Source: JADKCL01 sp046329055
Lineage (GTDB): Bacteria; Bacteroidota; Bacteroidia; J057; JADKCL01
Length of the DNA: 64,000 nucleotides
Reading direction: 5' to 3'
Assembly (NCBI GenBank): GCA_046329055.1
Contig: JAXLVK010000016.1
Location: 14,142-78,141, forward strand
Each line of letters starts with the position of its first letter. Within the stretch, counting starts at the first letter, position 1. Position numbers and translations under genes: made by a program. The notes under the pieces are model-generated. The model was given only the letters and a program-made list of their open reading frames with translations, had not been told where the DNA came from and searched no databases. Of the stretch, positions 53,602-61,135 are shown in pieces.

Positions 53602-53859
53602 ATGAAACTCCCCTCCAAGCTCCTCGGAGCCATGATCTTGACCGCTGCCCTCGGTGGCCTCACGAGCAGCTGCTCCCCCGATGCATCGTCCACTACTGCC
53701 ACCAGCAATTCCGCCACGCCCACCGTTTCGATTGACTCTGCGCACCCATCACCGATCGATCCCGATTCGGCGGACAATGCGCTTCAAGTCAATCCGCCCG
53801 ACAGCATGCATCCTGACCATCCAGCGTCTTTCAATTGCCCAGCCTGCGGCAAGGGTTGA
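53602..53859 (+). CDS. Putative MNIO-type RiPP precursor peptide 2 (C-terminal CPACG)
   Basis: 85 residues from ATG 53602. A lipoprotein-like leader MKLPSKLLGAMILTAALGGL with Cys in LTSSC, then a Ser/Thr/Asp/Pro-rich middle (VSIDSAHPSPIDPDSADNA) and the end FNCPACGKG. It resembles the peptide at 52134 at both ends and differs in the middle, as expected for paralogous precursors with a conserved leader and core. It lies 111 bases after the MNIO gene and has its own promoter-like element. A lipoprotein gene follows. Confidence 0.72.
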   Translation: MKLPSKLLGAMILTAALGGLTSSCSPDASSTTATSNSATPTVSIDSAHPSPIDPDSADNALQVNPPDSMHPDHPASFNCPACGKG

Positions 53860-53924
53860 GGAGCAGCGGTTTCCCAATCGGCAATTCCTATCTTTGGCAG
53901 GTGGTTGAATCCCACATTGCCTCC

Positions 53925-54686
53925 ATGAAGAATTCCCTCCTGCCTGTATTCCTAATGCTCCTGGCCTTGAGTGCCTGCAAGCCTTCCGGCAGCACCTCCG
54001 ACGCGAATGCCCTGCCCAAGGATCGGCCCGCCGACTTCCTGGTGAAGCTCGTCGAGCATCGAGCAGACGGCAGCAGCAACTCCTACAGCATCTCCGCGAA
54101 ATCCGCGAGCTTCGGCATCACCGATTCGCTGCGGCCACGGGTTTGGGAGTTCGTGCCGAGCGCCGGAAGCCTTGATTCCATGTACCAAACAATGCTGTCC
54201 GCCAATCTCTGGGAAATCAAAATGGTGGAGGAGGGCACGGAATCCTCCAATGGCAGCACCTCCGACCTAGTGATCAATGCGGACAGCAAGACGCTCGTCC
54301 TCAAGGATGGCGGGCCGCATTTCATCGACTTGGAGGCCGATTTCAATCGCTTCCGCGATTTTAATGCGGAGGTTCGCGCCTTCGTGGGCAAGGGCATCGC
54401 CGATCAGAAGCACGAGTTCCGGGTGAATGTCATCCTGGAAAAGGGGGCTCCCAAGCCGGATTCATTGGAGGTGAGTCTGGAGGCCGCGGAATTGGTGAAG
54501 CTGGGGGATGCGGACAATGTTGGCGACACCCTCTGGGGGAGTTTCACGGCGCTGTCCGGGTCCTATTTGCTGAAAGGCCACGCAGTGATCGGCGGGAAAT
54601 CGATGAACTACACCAAGATGATCGACCTGCAAAAGCCGACGGACTTGACGCTGGGGGTGAATCGGCAGGGGTTTGTGGAGCGGTGA
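53925..54686 (+). CDS. Lipoprotein of unknown function next to the RiPP-like locus
   Basis: 253 residues from ATG 53925 (MKNSLLPVFLMLLALSAC), lipobox LSAC at residue 18. The in-frame extension upstream overlaps precursor 2 and lacks a signal, so this start is preferred. The mature protein is mixed alpha/beta with no recognised family: YSISAKSASFGITDSLRPRV, then LVINADSKTLVLKDGGPHFI, and a C-terminal strand-rich half (KPDSLEVSLEAAELVKLGDA). It is 65 bases after precursor 2 on the same strand and could be an associated envelope protein; this link is only positional. Confidence 0.7.
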   Translation: MKNSLLPVFLMLLALSACKPSGSTSDANALPKDRPADFLVKLVEHRADGSSNSYSISAKSASFGITDSLRPRVWEFVPSAGSLDSMYQTMLSANLWEIKMVEEGTESSNGSTSDLVINADSKTLVLKDGGPHFIDLEADFNRFRDFNAEVRAFVGKGIADQKHEFRVNVILEKGAPKPDSLEVSLEAAELVKLGDADNVGDTLWGSFTALSGSYLLKGHAVIGGKSMNYTKMIDLQKPTDLTLGVNRQGFVER

Positions 54687-54721
54687 AATCGGCTTCGGAG
54701 GGCAGATTTTGAGCCTTTCTC

Positions 54722-55123
54722 CTACCCCCGGATTTCCTGGCACAGCTCCACCAAGACGCCGTTCGTGTCCTTGGGGTGGAGGAAGAAAATCAGCTTGTTG
54801 TCGGCGCCGCGCTTGGGCTCGGGGTTGAGGACACGGTAGCCTTGGGCCTTCATGCGCTCCATGGCGGCGTGGATGTCCTCGACTTCGAATGCGATGTGGT
54901 GCATGCCCTCGCCCCGCTTCTCGATGTGCTTGGCGATGGCGCTCTCGGGGTTCGTGGCCTCGAGCAGCTCGATCTTGGAGTCGCCGAGTTGGAAGAAGGA
55001 GACATTCACCCCCTCGCTTTCCACAGACTCCTCCTTGTAGGGTTGCTGGTCGAAAATGGCGGCAAAGAGGGCGTTGCTCTTCGCGAGGTTTTGGACGGCG
55101 ATGCCGATGTGCTCGATTTTCAT
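54722..55123 (-). CDS. mce: Methylmalonyl-CoA epimerase
   Basis: 133 residues from ATG 55123 (MKIEHIGIAVQNLAKSNALF). A vicinal-oxygen-chelate (glyoxalase) fold with metal residues in EHIGIAV, the mid-protein GEGMHHIAFEV and the final Glu of GVLVELCQ. Length and the phrase FLHPKDTNGVLVEL fit methylmalonyl-CoA epimerase, which interconverts the R and S forms of methylmalonyl-CoA in propionate metabolism. It stands alone between two plus-strand genes; no mutase gene is in the window. Confidence 0.92.
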   Translation of the reverse strand: MKIEHIGIAVQNLAKSNALFAAIFDQQPYKEESVESEGVNVSFFQLGDSKIELLEATNPESAIAKHIEKRGEGMHHIAFEVEDIHAAMERMKAQGYRVLNPEPKRGADNKLIFFLHPKDTNGVLVELCQEIRG

Positions 55124-55222
55124 GATCTTCAAAATTAGAAATTCGCAGTTAGAAATGAGAAATTGGGCGGCTGGGCGAATCGTGGGAGGAGGATTTACTT
55201 CCTTGGCGGTCGCTTGAATGAA

Positions 55223-56209
55223 ATGTCAAATTGGATGAAAGGTTGGGTTTTGGTGACGGGTGCGGCGGGGTATGTGGGGTCGGTGCTGTGTCGGCAGTTG
55301 CTGGCGCAGGGCTATCGGGTGCGCGGAGTGGATGTTCTGCTCTTCGGGGACGCCGGGATCGCGGAGCTGCGGGGGAATCCGGACTTTGAGCTGATCGTGG
55401 GAGACCTCTGCGCTGCTTCTGTGCGGCAACTGGCACTGAACGATGTCTGGGCGGTGGTGCACCTCGCGGCGATTGTGGGGGATCCGGCTTGCAAAAAGTT
55501 CCCGGAGGCCGCAACTGCGCTGATGGATGTCGCAAGTCGCGCATTGTTCGAGGAGGCGGTGGCTGCGGGTGTGGAGCGGTTCGTTTTTGCGAGTACCTGC
55601 AGCAATTATGGGGAGATGGAGGGCGATGCCTTGCTGGACGAGGACTCGCCCCTGCGGCCGCAGAGTCATTATGCGCGGCTCAAGGTGGGATTCGAGGAAT
55701 ACCTGCTTGCGCGAATGGGTCAATGCCCTGCCACGATCAGCATCTTGCGGTTTGCGACGGCTTATGGCCTGAGTCCGAGAATGCGCTTTGACCTGACGGT
55801 TAACCATTTCACTCGAGACATGGTGCTGGGAAGGGAGCTGCTCGTGTTTGGGGAGCACCAATGGCGGCCTTACTGTCATGTTGAGGATTTGGCTGGTGCG
55901 GCCTCCTTGTGCTTGCAGCAAGATGCTGGAGTTGTCGAAGGTGTTTTCAATATCGGCGACAGTTCAGAGAATTATACGAAGGCCATGATCGTGGAGGAAA
56001 TAGAGCACCAGGTGCCCGGAAGACTGGTTTCCTATGGGCCGCAAGCAGATGTAGATCGCCGCAACTATCGGGTGGGCTTTGAAAAATCGACACAGAAACT
56101 TCGATTTGTCGCGACCAAATTGGTACCAGATGGGATTCAGGAGATCAAGGCGCAATTGGATGCTGGTCGATTTGAAGACCCGTTTTCGGCGATTTATCAG
56201 AATGCTTGA
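55223..56209 (+). CDS. NAD-dependent epimerase/dehydratase (extended SDR)
   Basis: 328 residues from ATG 55223 (MSNWMKGWVLVTGAAGYVGS); ATG 55235 is also possible. NAD-binding VTGAAGYVGSVLCRQLL, Asp in VRGVDVLL, HLAAIVGDPAC, and the catalytic Ser/Tyr/Lys: STCSNYG and SHYARLK. The later segment LRFATAYGLSPRMRFDLTVN and EHQWRPYCHVEDLA match nucleoside-diphosphate-sugar epimerases/dehydratases. The LegC-type aminotransferase gene follows 220 bases downstream on the same strand, so a role in making a modified surface sugar is plausible. Exact substrate unknown. Confidence 0.87.
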   Translation: MSNWMKGWVLVTGAAGYVGSVLCRQLLAQGYRVRGVDVLLFGDAGIAELRGNPDFELIVGDLCAASVRQLALNDVWAVVHLAAIVGDPACKKFPEAATALMDVASRALFEEAVAAGVERFVFASTCSNYGEMEGDALLDEDSPLRPQSHYARLKVGFEEYLLARMGQCPATISILRFATAYGLSPRMRFDLTVNHFTRDMVLGRELLVFGEHQWRPYCHVEDLAGAASLCLQQDAGVVEGVFNIGDSSENYTKAMIVEEIEHQVPGRLVSYGPQADVDRRNYRVGFEKSTQKLRFVATKLVPDGIQEIKAQLDAGRFEDPFSAIYQNA

Positions 56210-56349
56210 GAGGTCAGACTCCGACTATTGTTCATTCTATGTTGTTATGCTTGGTGGGGGCTTTGGCCATTGGCAGCAGTGCGATGGAAGCGCAAATTGC
56301 TTCCTTTCGCCGGAGGCATCCCGAGAATCGGGACGATCGGCGCGCGGCG

Positions 56350-56368
56350 CCCTTCGACAAGCTCAGGG
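56350..56368. repeat. CCCTTCGACAAGCTCAGGG dispersed repeat
   Basis: This 19-base, partly palindromic sequence is, from general knowledge, a recurring intergenic element in many unrelated bacterial genomes. Here it lies in the 220-base gap between the epimerase and aminotransferase genes. I see only one copy in the window. Confidence 0.45.
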
Positions 56369-56428
56369 ACCGGCCGCCGCCTCTTAACTTGACAGCTCTG
56401 ATTCATTATTCATCATTAATTGCATCCC

Positions 56429-57565
56429 ATGATTCCACTGAGCATCCCCAATATTTCTGAAATCGAGCAGGCGGCTGTGGCGCGGGCGCTGGAGTCGGGC
56501 TGGGTGTCCACGGCTGGGCCTGATATCGGCGATTTTGAGCGGAAGCTGGCTGCGATGTCCGGTGTGCCGCATTGTGTGGCGGTCAATAGCGGCTCGGCGG
56601 CCTTGCATCTGGCATTGCTGGCGATGGGTGTGCAGCCGGGGGATTTTGTGATTTGCCCGAACCTGACCTTCGTGGCCACTGCCAATGCGATTCGGCTCGC
56701 GGGCGGGGAACCCCTCCTGATCGATTCGGCGGCGGACAATCTGCAAATGGACCTGGACCTGCTGGAGGCTTTTCTGCGCGACAAGACCGAACTCCGAAAC
56801 GGCAAATGCGTGGTCGCTGAGAATGGCCGGGTCCTGCGGGCGATCGTAATCGTGCATGTGCTTGCGGACTTCTGTGACATAGACCGGCTGCTGGCAATCG
56901 CGGCGGCGCATGGCGTCCCGGTGCTGGAAGATGCGGCTGCTGCCCTGGGGGCCCAATACAAGGAGCGACCAGCGGGCAGCATGGGCCTGATGGGTACCCT
57001 GAGCTTCAATGGCAATAAGATCCTGACCACGGGTGGCGGCGGCGCGATCCTCACACACGACCGCAGGCTCGCAGACCACGTCCGTCACTTGGCAGCACAG
57101 GCGAAAAGCTTCCCGGTCGAGTACATCCATGATGCCGTGGGCTATAATTATGGCCTTCCCAACCTGAGCGCGGCCCTCGGCCTCGGGCAATTGCTGCGCT
57201 TCGAGGAGTTTTGGAACAGGAAGCAGGCGATCCGCCGGGCTTACGAGGAGGCATTCGAAGAGGTAGAGGGGCTGAGGCTCGTGCCGAGAAGTTCCGATGA
57301 AAATGCCGTGGGTTATTGGCTGAACTGCGTCTTCACTGAGCAGGCGCGCCCGCTGGAATCCTATCTGGAAATGCACGACATCCAAACCCGCAAGCTCTGG
57401 GTCCCCATGAAGCGGCTGCCCATGTACGGCAATTGCTTCTATGTCAGCGACCACGACCACAGTCACCGCTGGTACGAGGAATCGCTCTGCCTGCCTTCGT
57501 CCACGGGATTGACCGACGAGGACCTGCACCGGGTGATTGCCGCCGTCCGGCAGTTTTTCTCCTGA
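56429..57565 (+). CDS. DegT/DnrJ/EryC1-family aminotransferase, LegC type
   Basis: 378 residues from ATG 56429 (MIPLSIPNISEIEQAAVARA). PLP-enzyme features: VAVNSGSAALHLALLAMGVQ, PNLTFVATANAIRLAGGEPL, the Asp of VLEDAAAALGA and the Schiff-base Lys in SFNGNKILTTGGGG. The N-terminal SGWVSTAGPDIGDFE is characteristic of LegC-like enzymes, which transfer an amino group to a 4-keto nucleotide sugar in legionaminic acid and related pathways. The preceding SDR epimerase could provide the keto-sugar. The remaining genes of such a pathway are not in the window. Confidence 0.9.
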   Translation: MIPLSIPNISEIEQAAVARALESGWVSTAGPDIGDFERKLAAMSGVPHCVAVNSGSAALHLALLAMGVQPGDFVICPNLTFVATANAIRLAGGEPLLIDSAADNLQMDLDLLEAFLRDKTELRNGKCVVAENGRVLRAIVIVHVLADFCDIDRLLAIAAAHGVPVLEDAAAALGAQYKERPAGSMGLMGTLSFNGNKILTTGGGGAILTHDRRLADHVRHLAAQAKSFPVEYIHDAVGYNYGLPNLSAALGLGQLLRFEEFWNRKQAIRRAYEEAFEEVEGLRLVPRSSDENAVGYWLNCVFTEQARPLESYLEMHDIQTRKLWVPMKRLPMYGNCFYVSDHDHSHRWYEESLCLPSSTGLTDEDLHRVIAAVRQFFS

Positions 57566-57595
57566 ATAGATTTTGATTTGCGATTGGCGACCCAA

Positions 57596-58168
57596 TTAGC
57601 CCGCCTTGCGGAGTCGCCACTTGCCCGGGAATTTGAAGGAGCGACCAACTGATGTCCCGATGGCATAGGCAACGATCCCAATGATGAGGATCACGATCCC
57701 GGCGATCCCAACGGCGATCCCGAGCAGTAGCAACAGGAAGCCTCCGAATGCCTGGTTGCAGGTCGGGGCATTGTTCAGGGTCAATCCGCCAATGATGCCC
57801 AAAATGAACCCGATCAAGGTACCCACGGTGCCCACGATCAGGGTGGAGATGCCCGCCTGCTTGCCCCCGCCTCCCCTGACAGTGGCAACCTTGACGGCCC
57901 GCGAAAACGGGATCTCGATCTTGCCCAGTGCAAAAGACGTGTCGGTGACCTTGGTCAGATTGCCTTCGTACAGGTTTCCATCCGATGCCCAGACCTTGAG
58001 GGGTTTTCCGCTCAGGAGCCTCACGGACTTGGTCGTGTCCTTGATCTGCTGCACCAACAGGTCGCCCCCGGCCTCCGCTTCGGATTGACCATGACCCATT
58101 GTGGCCATGATGACCAGCAACTCCGCCGCCATCATCACGGTGAAAATGAGGTGAATCCATCTTTTCAT
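57596..58168 (-). CDS. Exported/membrane protein of unknown function with Gly-rich hydrophobic segments
   Basis: 190 residues. N-terminal hydrophobic signal (LIFTVMMAAELLVIMATMGHG). Residues about 45-95 resemble a small beta-barrel-like regulatory segment (KPLKVWASDGNLYEGNLTKV, FALGKIEIPFSRAVKVATVR). Then two long hydrophobic segments: TLIVGTVGTLIGFILGIIGG and LLLLLGIAVGIAGIVILIIG, with a Cys between. No family recognised. It converges with the aminotransferase gene and diverges from psd. Confidence 0.65.
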   Translation of the reverse strand: MKRWIHLIFTVMMAAELLVIMATMGHGQSEAEAGGDLLVQQIKDTTKSVRLLSGKPLKVWASDGNLYEGNLTKVTDTSFALGKIEIPFSRAVKVATVRGGGGKQAGISTLIVGTVGTLIGFILGIIGGLTLNNAPTCNQAFGGFLLLLLGIAVGIAGIVILIIGIVAYAIGTSVGRSFKFPGKWRLRKAG

Positions 58169-58226
58169 GGATTCAAGGTACGAATCCTGAGGGGCAATCC
58201 CAACCTTGGCCCATCATGCCATCCCA

Positions 58227-58256
58227 TTGTTTCCACGCTGCAAACCCCCATCTTTG
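58227..58256 (+). promoter_or_regulatory. Promoter of psd
   Basis: TTG at 58227-58229, a 19-base spacer and CATCTTTG at 58249-58256, only four bases before the ATG at 58261, suggesting a very short or absent leader. Confidence 0.5.
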
Positions 58257-58260
58257 CACC

Positions 58261-58926
58261 ATGCGATTGCACAAGGAAGGCCGTTACCTCATCCCCATCT
58301 CGATCTTGCTGCTGGGCGGCGTATGGTCGGCGATCTATTTTCCCCTGCTGGCTTGCTCGTCCCTCTGGTGGCTGGGCATCGTGCTGGGCGTCCCCATGCT
58401 GGTGCTGATTGGCCTCATTTTCAACTTCTTCCGCAATCCACCGATCACACCCACCATCCAGGAAAATGCCATCGTCTGTCCCTGTGACGGCAAGGTTGTG
58501 GTGATCGAGGAGGTCTATGACCCCATCTACTTCAAGGCGCAGGTCCGGCAGATCAGCATCTTCATGAGCCCGCTGAACGTCCACGTGAACCGCAACCCCA
58601 TCAGTGGCCGGGTCAAGTGGTTCAAGTACATGCCCGGCCTCTACCTCGTCGCTTGGCATCCCAAAAGCAGCACCGACAATGAGATGACCTATACCGTGAT
58701 CGAAAACGATCGCTGGACCATCGGCTTCAAGCAAATCGCTGGGGCTGTCGCAAGGCGCATCTGCTGGTACATCGCAGAGGGCGACACCGTCAAACAAAGC
58801 GAGGAAATGGGCTTCATCAAATTTGGCAGCCGCATGGACCTGCTCATCCCGCTGGACGCGGAGATCAAGGTGAAGTTGGAGGAGGTCGTCTTCGGCGGTA
58901 AGACGGTGATTGCCGTGGGCAAGTGA
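58261..58926 (+). CDS. psd: Phosphatidylserine decarboxylase proenzyme
   Basis: 221 residues from ATG 58261 (MRLHKEGRYLIPISILLLGG). Two membrane segments at the N-terminus, then FNFFRNPPITP, CPCDGKVVVIEEVYD, QISIFMSPLNVHVNRNPISG, and the self-cleavage site GS in FIKFGSRMDLLIPLD, where the Ser becomes the pyruvoyl group. The length and the FGSR site fit the short archaeal/Bacteroidota-type enzyme (PSD-A). It decarboxylates phosphatidylserine to phosphatidylethanolamine at the inner membrane. No phosphatidylserine synthase gene lies next to it. Confidence 0.95.
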   Translation: MRLHKEGRYLIPISILLLGGVWSAIYFPLLACSSLWWLGIVLGVPMLVLIGLIFNFFRNPPITPTIQENAIVCPCDGKVVVIEEVYDPIYFKAQVRQISIFMSPLNVHVNRNPISGRVKWFKYMPGLYLVAWHPKSSTDNEMTYTVIENDRWTIGFKQIAGAVARRICWYIAEGDTVKQSEEMGFIKFGSRMDLLIPLDAEIKVKLEEVVFGGKTVIAVGK

Positions 58927-58978
58927 TCTATTAGACGAATTTTCCGTTTGCTTCTTGTCTTCGCCACGAATAGCTGAA

Positions 58979-59007
58979 TTGGCGACAGAAAATATTGGCT
59001 ACTTTTA
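58979..59007 (+). promoter_or_regulatory. Putative promoter of the TPR-histidine kinase gene
   Basis: TTG at 58979-58981, an 18-base spacer and TACTTTTA at 59000-59007 (one mismatch to TAnnTTTG). Confidence 0.5.
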
Positions 59008-59040
59008 CGCCTCCAGTTATTTCCGAGGAACCACGAACGC

Positions 59041-60981
59041 TTGATTTACACTGGATTGACACGGTCGCTTGCCGCGGGCTTGCCATTGTTGGCAGGTCAT
59101 AGGATTTCCTTGCTTGCAAGGGTGGTCGGCGCATGGATGCTGTTGATTGCGGTGGGGACTGCGGGCCTCGTGGCGCAGACCCGCGCTGATACCCTGTACC
59201 GACAGCTGCGCACGGTCACCGATGGCCGCGAGAAGGCCAAGGTGCTGGTGGAACTCATCGACCTGCGGAAGTATGTGTCCACGGACACGCCCATGGTCTG
59301 GTCGCACGAGTTGCTGGAGCTGGGGAAGCAATTGCATGACCCGGGCATCGAGTCGGACGCGCTGGTGCAGATGGCGTGGATCTACCGGACGATCGGCAAC
59401 CATACCTCTGCGATCGACTGCGCGGCCCAATCCATTCAAAAGGCGGAGCAGGTCCACGACCGCCTGCGCGAGGCCAAGGGTCTGCTGGAACTGGGTGTGA
59501 TCGAACGCGAGCAAGGGAACTATGCGGAGGCGGAGGCATCATTGGCCAAGGGCTTGGCTGCCTTCCAACAGGAGAACAATCCATTGGGTCAAGGCCGCTG
59601 CACGAATGCCTTGGGTGAAATCGCTCGCCTGCAAAAGCGCTATGACGAAGCTCGTGATGCGTACAAGCGCACAAGGGTGTTCTACACGCAAGCGGGATAC
59701 TACGCGGGCATCTTCGTCGAGCAAAACAATGACGGCTTGATCCTGGAGGCTGAGGGAAAGTACGAGCAGGCATTGGATTCGCTTTCGATGTCGAGCGCTG
59801 CCGGGGAAAGGCTCGATTTCGTGGCATTGTTCCTGGAGTCCACGGTCTCGATGGCGCGTTGCTACCTCAAGCTGGGCCAGCTCGATGATGCGGAAAAGTA
59901 TGCTGAGATCGTGTTCCGCAAGGCCGAGGCCGCCTCTCAGAAGAAGTACGCGAGCAGCGCCGCCAAGACCCTGGCCGATGTCTATGTCGCCCAAAAGGAC
60001 TATCCCAAGGCGATGACCTACCTCACCCGGCACTACGAACTCGCCAGCGAGATCGTCAACTCCGCCTCGCAAACCCGGATCAAGAGCCTGCGATTTGACC
60101 ACCAACTCCGCGAGAAGGAGGCCGAGATCCAAGTCCTGAACAAAGACCGCCAAATCCGGCAACTTTGGTCGGTGCTTGCAGTGGCCGGGCTGGCCCTGGT
60201 GTGCATTGTGGGGGTCGTGCTGCTCGTGTCCTACCGCCGCAAGCTCCGGGACAATGCTCTCCTCGCCGCCCAGAATGACGCCTTGGCGGAATTGATCCTG
60301 GAAAAGGACAGCCTCATCAACATCGTCGCCCACGACCTCAAGTCCCCGCTCAACAAGACCCAGGGCCTGATGGAACTCCTCGGGACATTGGGCGAACTCA
60401 ATCCGCAGCAGCAAAAGATCGCAGCCATGATCGACGCGGTGCTCACGGACGGCGACCGCCTCATCCGCGACCTGCTCGACATCAGCCAGGTCGAGGGCAA
60501 CCAAAGCAGCCTGAGCCTTTCCGACTTTGACCTGGGGGCGCTGCTCACCACCCAGATCGCAAGCATCCGGGAATCCGCCGCCAAGAAGCGCATCACCCTC
60601 GACTATCAGGCGCCCGCGTCAGCGATTCTGGTGCATTCCGACAAGAGCTTTGTCTCCCGGGTATTCGACAACCTAGTCAGCAATGCCATCAAGTACAGCC
60701 CCTCCGGTACGACGGTCCATCTCGCCTGCGGGCAGTCGGGGAATCAAGTCTGGTTTTCGGTGAAGGACGAGGGCCCCGGCTTCAGCCCCGATGACCAGAA
60801 GAAGATGTACCGAAAATTCCAGCGCCTGAGTGCGCGCCCGACGGGCGGCGAGGGGTCCAATGGCCTCGGGCTGTCGATCATCCGGTTGCTGGTCACGCAG
60901 CTGAAGGGGGAGGTCAAGCTGACCTCTGAGCGCGGGAAGGGGGCGGAGTTTGTGGTGACGATTCCTGCTCGGTTGGGGTGA
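59041..60981 (+). CDS. Sensor histidine kinase with periplasmic TPR repeats
   Basis: Up to 646 residues. The start is uncertain: TTG 59041 gives a basic region before the signal-like GAWMLLIAVGTAGLVAQ, while the first good ATG is at 59137. TPR repeats occupy about residues 65-350 (GNYAEAEASLAKGLAAFQQE, YEQALDSLSMSSAAG). One transmembrane segment follows (LWSVLAVAGLALVCIVGVVL), then a short coiled coil, the HisKA box VAHDLKSPLNKTQG with the phosphorylated His, and the HATPase domain: NLVSNAIKYS, DEGPGFSPDD, GGEGSNGLGLSIIRLL. It belongs to the TPR-containing one-pass kinases common in Bacteroidota. No response regulator gene is adjacent. Input unknown. Confidence 0.9.
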   Translation: MIYTGLTRSLAAGLPLLAGHRISLLARVVGAWMLLIAVGTAGLVAQTRADTLYRQLRTVTDGREKAKVLVELIDLRKYVSTDTPMVWSHELLELGKQLHDPGIESDALVQMAWIYRTIGNHTSAIDCAAQSIQKAEQVHDRLREAKGLLELGVIEREQGNYAEAEASLAKGLAAFQQENNPLGQGRCTNALGEIARLQKRYDEARDAYKRTRVFYTQAGYYAGIFVEQNNDGLILEAEGKYEQALDSLSMSSAAGERLDFVALFLESTVSMARCYLKLGQLDDAEKYAEIVFRKAEAASQKKYASSAAKTLADVYVAQKDYPKAMTYLTRHYELASEIVNSASQTRIKSLRFDHQLREKEAEIQVLNKDRQIRQLWSVLAVAGLALVCIVGVVLLVSYRRKLRDNALLAAQNDALAELILEKDSLINIVAHDLKSPLNKTQGLMELLGTLGELNPQQQKIAAMIDAVLTDGDRLIRDLLDISQVEGNQSSLSLSDFDLGALLTTQIASIRESAAKKRITLDYQAPASAILVHSDKSFVSRVFDNLVSNAIKYSPSGTTVHLACGQSGNQVWFSVKDEGPGFSPDDQKKMYRKFQRLSARPTGGEGSNGLGLSIIRLLVTQLKGEVKLTSERGKGAEFVVTIPARLG

Positions 60982-61135
60982 ATCAGTGGTTCCGCTTCCT
61001 CCAGATTAATCCCATTTTACATCCTTGCCCAACAAATGGATCGCCGCGCCTTTAGGCATGGCTATTTCATGAATCTGCAGGCCATCTGCGTCGATGACCT
61101 ATTTCTTCCAGTGGCACTGGAAGGCAGCTGCCGAT

